This document shows positions 57,932 through 64,000 of a stretch of DNA of 64,000 bases, in pieces. The position numbers and the translations under genes are program-made. Each line of letters begins with the position of its first letter. Position 1 is the stretch's first letter. Source of the DNA: Rhynchospora pubera (taxonomy: Eukaryota > Streptophyta > Magnoliopsida > Poales > Cyperaceae); contig CM051460.1 of assembly GCA_028095005.1 (NCBI GenBank), positions 189,518,742 through 189,582,741 of the forward strand, in the 5' to 3' direction. The notes beneath the pieces were generated by a model. That model was not told where the DNA came from. It saw only the letters and a program-made list of their open reading frames with translations, and ran no database searches.

Positions 57932-59995
57932 GAAAAAATAACATTCAATATGCAAAATATTCAACATTTACTTTTGAAATTTCCGATAAAATACATAACA
58001 TAATATAATAAGAAAGATAGTGATATGGAATGAATAAGCGAATAAATTTATTATAAACAATCCAAACTCTTCACAAAGTTACACACTTCCAATACTTCTT
58101 CCCTTCTTCCCATCTTCCCACACCTTATCCAAACGGAGCCGAAGATATCCAAACGGAGCCTTTAAAGTTTTTGTGTCAAAAAAAAAAAATTGAACATACT
58201 ATAAATGAACTACAAATCATAAAAAAGGCAAAACTCCTCTAAATCATAGATAAACTACCATCATAACTAACTAAACTCCTAAAGAGTACGTACGAGTCAT
58301 TTTTCGATCTTCACCAATTTGTGTATTTCTCACATAAATCTAGTAGTAATTGAAGAAAGCTTGAAAGAGTGAGACGTTGCAAGAGTGAAAGAAAAAAATA
58401 ATAATTAAAGTATCGTTGAAATCATAACTTTTTACTCTCCTAAAAAAGTCGAGTTCGCTCAGTCTGACCCAAGAGCAGATAATATTTTAGGATATTCCAA
58501 TTCATTTCGGTTCCGTTTGGATGCGTTGAGAATAAGGTAGGAAGAAGGAAGAAGAGAAGAAATTTATTGGAAAGGGGTAAATTTATTGGGAAATGTGTAA
58601 CTTTTGTGAAGAGTTTGAATGGTTAGAAATAAATTTATTGGTAAAAAGTGGTTATTCCTTATTCCTTATTCCGGGAAGAAGCCATCCAAACGGAGCCGAA
58701 TTTATCCAATGATTTATATTAAGATGTGCTTTCGTGTTTTATATTGTTTGTTTGATATCTACTACAAACATTATAATTTCGATGTTAAATCTTTTGGATA
58801 TTTAATAAGTGGTTTAAAACTAAAACGAACTATATATTATATATTAAATAGTTTAAAATATTAATACATGAAACTAGTATAATAAGTAGATAAGATAACT
58901 ACAAAATATAAATGAAAATATTAAATTACTTCAGATACTATTATATGGGCGTCAAATATGATTGTCTTACAGTTATATAGTTATCATTAAAAAAAAATTA
59001 TTGGCTTCTGATGACCATCAAATTTTTGCTTTTTATTGTTAGAATGAAAATACAATTAAGACTATAAAACAAAAGGCAGAAAAAAAGAAAATATATTTTT
59101 GAAAAATAGAACAAAAAAAGGATTTGGAACCGGTGCCAAACGCTTACTCAACTATTCATTTTCTTTATTTTATTTTTTGAAAGATTACGATTAGGGCTGC
59201 AAATGCAACGAAATGATCATGAAACAATCTATTTTCGTTAACCGTTTCGTTTAACACAAAACAAAAAATTAATTTGCGTTAACCGTTTCATTTCAAAAAA
59301 TAATCAAAACGACCGAAATGACCAATTAACTAAAAATTAATTTTTGTACATATTTTTCTATTTTCAGAACAATCAAACGTGTAATTGTGTTCGATTTGTT
59401 GCTTTGACAATTAATTTTTATACATATTTTTTATTTTGCATGCATAATTAACCGATTTAATACTACAGTATTATAAATACTTTAAAAAACACAAAATATG
59501 TAAAAAATGACATAAAATGGTTAAACGAGTATAAACGAAACGAAAAAGGCCGGTTTCATTAACCGTTTCGTTTAACAAACAAAATAAAAAAAAATAGCAG
59601 AAATGATAGTTGTCATCCCTTGTCATCGTTAAACACAAAGTGAACACATAAAACAGACAAGATAAACATAAACGATCAAAGTGAACAATTACAAACAAAT
59701 AAATGTTGTCATCTCTTATTCGGATTTTTATATGCACATTCAACTTATTTTTATTAAACTTATTTGTTTGTATGTGTTCACTTTGATCACTATATATGCT
59801 CACCTCGTCTATTTTATGTGTTCACTTTCTGTTTAGCGATGACAAAGAATGACAAAACTGTAGATAACAGTAATCAATTTCTAAAAAATAGTTTCGTTAA
59901 CTATTTCGAAGGGGATAAAACAAAACGAGCAACGGTCAAACGAGTTGCATTTGCAGCCCGAATTGTAGGATTTCTCCCTAATATTGGAAATTTGG

Positions 59996-62657
59996 CCGAA
60001 AAATTTAAAAATAATATTAAATTAATATAATATATTAAAAATAACATCAATATAATAATATTTTTTTAAATGGTATCACAAGATCGGAATTCCGGAATCT
60101 GACCTTAGCTAAGATCGGAATCTGGAATTTCGACCTTAGCTAAGATCGAAATCCGAGATTCCGATCTTAGCTTTTTAATTTTTTTATATATTACCGGATT
60201 CCGATCTTAGCTTTTTAATTATTTTATATATTATTTATTTATTTATTTAGTTTATTAATTAGTTAATTAATTAGAAAAATAGATAATATATTGTAAAAAT
60301 ATTGAAAAAATATGAAAAAAATCAGGAATAATTAAATTAAATTTTATATGTAATTTAGTATTTTTTTGGGAAATTAAAGTTATTTTCCTTTTAATTAATT
60401 TATTTAATTAAAAAATGAATAATTAAGTATAAATTTTTAATTAAAATAAAAATTTTTATAACTTATTTAATTAAATGAATTGTACCATTTAGAAAGGATT
60501 ATATATTTTCAGAATTTGCAAGGATATAAAGGCATAATCCTTTCAGAATGTTCAAAGTTTTATTAATCCTTTCTGCATTTGCAAGAATACAAAGGCATAA
60601 CTTGAACATTAAAACTTTAAACAGGCATAACTTTTGATAGGAAGGTCCATTTGGGGCAAATGAGCACATTCCGGAAAGCTGGTGACGAGATCTACGTTTT
60701 TACAGGGATGAAATCCCGTAACGACCATTTTCGGAGCCAAAAAACGCTCTCTACACCTCCAAAATCCACTTTGAAAGTTTGCAAACCTAAAAATCACTCT
60801 AAACTACTAAAAAAGTTTTTAAAATCATAAATTAATCATTAAAAAGAGAAATGCAGTAAATCAAGTGAATTTAGTCTTTCTTCTACGTCTCGGTAAAACA
60901 TCAATCTCTTGTGATTCCTTTCTAATGCAATCCAGAAAGTGTTTTCTTGATCATGAGACTCGATATGATTGTTTAATATATAATATGAAAATAATATATA
61001 CAGAGGACGACATCCGGGACGCATATCAAATGGTTGTTTAAAAATTTATAATTTTAATGTAAATTAATTAAAAATTTATACTTAATTATTCGTTTTTTAA
61101 TTAAATAAATTAATTAATTTTATATTTAATTAAATAAATTAATTAAAAGGAAAATAAATTTAATTTCCCAAAAAAATACAAAATAACATATATTAATTAT
61201 TCCTGATTTTTTTATATTTTTCAATATTATTAGAATATATTATCTATTTTTTTTAATTAATTAACTAATTAATAAACTAATAAAAGGAAAAAAATTAATT
61301 TCCCAAAAAATACTAAATTACATATAAAATTTAATTTAATTATTCCTGATTTTTTTCATATTTTTTCAATATTTTTACAATATATTATCAATTTTTCTAA
61401 TTAATTAACTAATTAATAAACTAAATAATCAAATAATATTTTATGTTAGCCTCTATATATAATCAAATAATATATAATACGGCAATAATTAACATATAAA
61501 ATTTTAATTAAATATAATATTTAATTAATTTATTTAATTAAATATTAATTTAATTAAAATATAAATAATTATTTTATTTAAATAAAAAATGAATAATTAA
61601 GTAATAAATTTTTAATTAATTACATTAAAATTATAGATTTTTAAACAACGATTTGATCTGCGTCATGGGTGTCGTCCTCTGTATAACCAATAAAAGACTC
61701 GAGAGTTTGTTGTACGAATCTTCCCATGATCCGAAAAAATGTCCAATTTCTCTCTCTAGCCCACGCCAAATCTTATTATAAGTGGGCACCACATTCGGGT
61801 ATTCTTTCTCCAATAGAGATTTCACGCCCGGTAAGAAAATACCAACATCTCTCTTTTCTGTATTTCTGATACACTTCACAATAACTTCAGTCGTTAGATT
61901 ATCATGAGTGAAGTCTCCGGCCCTTCTCATGCATGTATGCTCTTGTTCATTCGTTATTATCTTTCAAAATTTATAATTTTAATGTAACTTAATTAAAAAT
62001 TTATAACTTAATTATTCATTTTTTAATTAAATAAAATAATTATTTATATTTTAATTAAATTTATATTTAATTAAATAAATTGATTAAATGTATATTTAAT
62101 TAAATAAATTGATTAAATGTATATTTAATTAATAAATTGATTAAATATATATTTAATTAAATAAATTGATTAAATGTATATTTAATTAATTAAATTGATT
62201 AAATGTATATTTAATTAATTAAATTGATTAAATGTATATTTAATTAAATAAATTGATTAAATGTATATTTAATTAAATAAACAAATTAAATATTATATTT
62301 AATTAAAATTTTATATTTTAATTATTGCTGTATTATATATTATTTGATTATTTATAGAGGCTAATATAAAATATTATTTAATTATTAAGGTAAAATAAGA
62401 ACAACAACATTTTACATAATTGAAAAAGAAATAAAATAAAACCATTCATATTAAGTTAATATAACAACTATTAATATTAAACTAATATTTATAATATAGA
62501 ATTATATTAAAATAATTCAAAACGTCAAAAATCCAGTTATGCCCTTGTTAGAAATTCCGAATTCCGTAACTAGCTAAGATCGGAATCCCGAATTCCGATC
62601 TTGTGATACTATTTTAAAAAATGTTATTATATTGATATTATTTTTAAAATTTTTCGG
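59996..62657. mobile_element. inverted copy of the MULE-like element
   Basis: Mirror of 52105-54766. The transposase fragment is at 61631-61930 on the minus strand, with one residue different (Val for Ala in VIAKC). Confidence 0.6.
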
Positions 62658-62998
62658 GTTATAACACCTGACAAGTTTATTTCCAGTTTCCCACCGACAA
62701 ATCCATGTGCTCTATTCTATGGGCATTATGATCTCTTAGGGCTGCTAAAGAATAACAAAAATCCGTCCGATCCGTCCAACCCGACCTGTATTTTAAATTT
62801 TTAACGGATTGTAACATTAATCGGATTGGATCAGATTTTAAATTTATGAACCCGGTTTAACTGGATTGGGTTATATTTCTAGTATTAATAACCCGTTTTA
62901 TTAATTACATTCCATTACTCCGACAGACATTTATTCATCCCAATTCCCAAATTAGACATTTGATCTCGTTTCTTTCCCGTAGCACATCTAATCTAATA

Positions 62999-64000
62999 TC
63001 TATACTATAATATAATCTGCATGAATTTTTTGCGCGGATTTTAAAGCAGTAGCGAAACGACATCCTGTCCATTTGATTTTTTCCTGTTGATCATATCTGG
63101 TCCGTTCCGCGCATTAACCATAATCAATGTTTACTTTGTATCAAATCCTGTCCCGTGCGGGACTGTCCGACGCACTGCTGTGAGTCGTGTGATTTAATCT
63201 CAATGGTAAAGGAGCCTGTGCATGTAACCTTAGGTCTCTGAACGGTTCGCAGGCTACTTAGGTCTCTGGACGGTTCGCAGGCTGCGCTGGACGGTCCCGC
63301 GCGGGAGCAGAATTCGGCATGAAATGAAATCCCGTCCCTTCTTCTCATTCGATGGTTTCTCCATTAGCGCCTCCTCTTCAACTCGATCGATCTATCTCCA
63401 TCGTCTCTCTGAGTTGTCTCTCCAATGCGTTATATGGACCGCTCTCCGTTCATCTCTTTCTTTTGCCTTTCCAAATCTAGCGCCACTTCTCCCTCAACCC
63501 TACTCTCCTCCTTTCACCTCACTTTCCAATTTTTCCTCTCAGCCCCTATCCCTTCCAATAATAAGTATAGAAAGGCGGCGCAAGAAGACACGCAGGAAAA
63601 GGTAGAAAAAGATCCCCTCCATGTGCACCTTCCAACCCAAGGATCCAGGTTACCGAATTTCAATTTTTTTTGGAAAAAAAAAATTTATATTTTTATTCTC
63701 TATAATTGAAATTGAATTATTTTCTTTGTCAAAAATTCATGCTTTGGAAAGCTGTGCAAGTGTGCAACTATCTCTTTTGGTTACACATCAAATATGGATT
63801 TGATTTTGTTAATGTGGTATAGTTCATCTCTCTCTTTTGCCTCTTACAACACGTCAAGGATCATATAAAATTGGTTTGATTGAACTCAGGATTCATCTCC
63901 CATTTTTTTTTTTTTTGAAAAAAGGTGGGAGCGCCACCCAGTTTCATTTTGATAAAATGAAACAGAATACAAGGAAAAGTAAATGTCCAAGCAATATTCC
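62999..64000 (+). mobile_element. Helitron-like 5' end, plus-strand copy
   Basis: TC at 62999 preceded by A, then TATACTATAATATAATCTGC. The element would continue beyond the window. It includes the CT-rich UTR-like stretch at 63310-63610. Confidence 0.45.

Larger units (their letters stand above)
57537..64000. repeat. giant palindrome 2, right arm (runs off the window)
   Basis: Inverted copy of 50762-57225. It carries mirrored copies of the MITEs (58042-58159, 58509-58697), the hAT-like element (59192-59961), the MULE-like element (59996-62657), the 29-bp array and the Helitron-like 5' end. No sequence here is unique to this arm apart from scattered substitutions. Confidence 0.95.

Overview
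This window looks like nuclear DNA of a flowering plant, most likely a eudicot. It is AT-rich and has spliced plant genes with GT-AG introns, a plant-type GH51 arabinofuranosidase, Ty1/copia and long-LTR retrotransposons, Helitrons and several MITE families. I saw no bacterial genes, rRNA, tRNA or CRISPR. Most of the window is transposable-element (TE) derived.

Layout. 1-3027: 3' exons of an alpha-L-arabinofuranosidase gene. 4183-8123: probable Helitron carrying a decayed, intron-containing katanin p60 fragment. 8124-14822: intergenic DNA with MITEs, including a hAT-type MITE with a perfect 8-bp target-site duplication (TSD). 14823-22500: RING-H2-family pseudogene split by a 5.7-kb Helitron (15982-21724), whose exact ends are set by comparison with the paralog; the Helitron contains a 1.76-kb solo LTR. 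22900-24300: unidentified spliced gene fragment. 25690-26800: copia relic. 29226-31195: second RING-H2 paralog with a membrane segment and a complete RING-H2 finger. 31620-40294: complete but inactivated copia element (TSD ATCTA) with a 3.9-kb solo LTR nested in its integrase region (TSD AAATT).

Two giant, almost perfect palindromes dominate the second half. Palindrome 1 has 6,918-bp arms (33813-40730 and 40732-47649) around a single base at 40731. It copies part of the copia element, its nested solo LTR and flanking DNA in inverted orientation. Palindrome 2 has arms of at least 6,464 bp (50762-57225 and 57537-64000, cut by the window end) around a 311-bp asymmetric spacer. It carries a MULE-like element, a hAT-like element, MITEs and a Helitron 5' end. 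In both, paired positions sum to a constant (81462 and 114762) all along the arms, so I see substitutions but no indels. Both apices lie in the same family of small foldback repeat, built from hairpins around GTAAGAAG/CTTCTTAC and GCGTTTATAAA. This shared apex is the most interesting signal here. It suggests that a foldback repeat seeds large inverted duplications, unless both are assembly joins at the same kind of palindromic sequence.

Order of events readable in palindrome 1: copia insertion (LTRs differ at 7 of about 274 sites), then insertion of the nested LTR element and its reduction to a solo LTR, then the inverted duplication (arms differ at only a few sites). The intact-looking host coding content is small: the arabinofuranosidase 3' end and the RING-H2 paralog, which has one doubtful splice junction.
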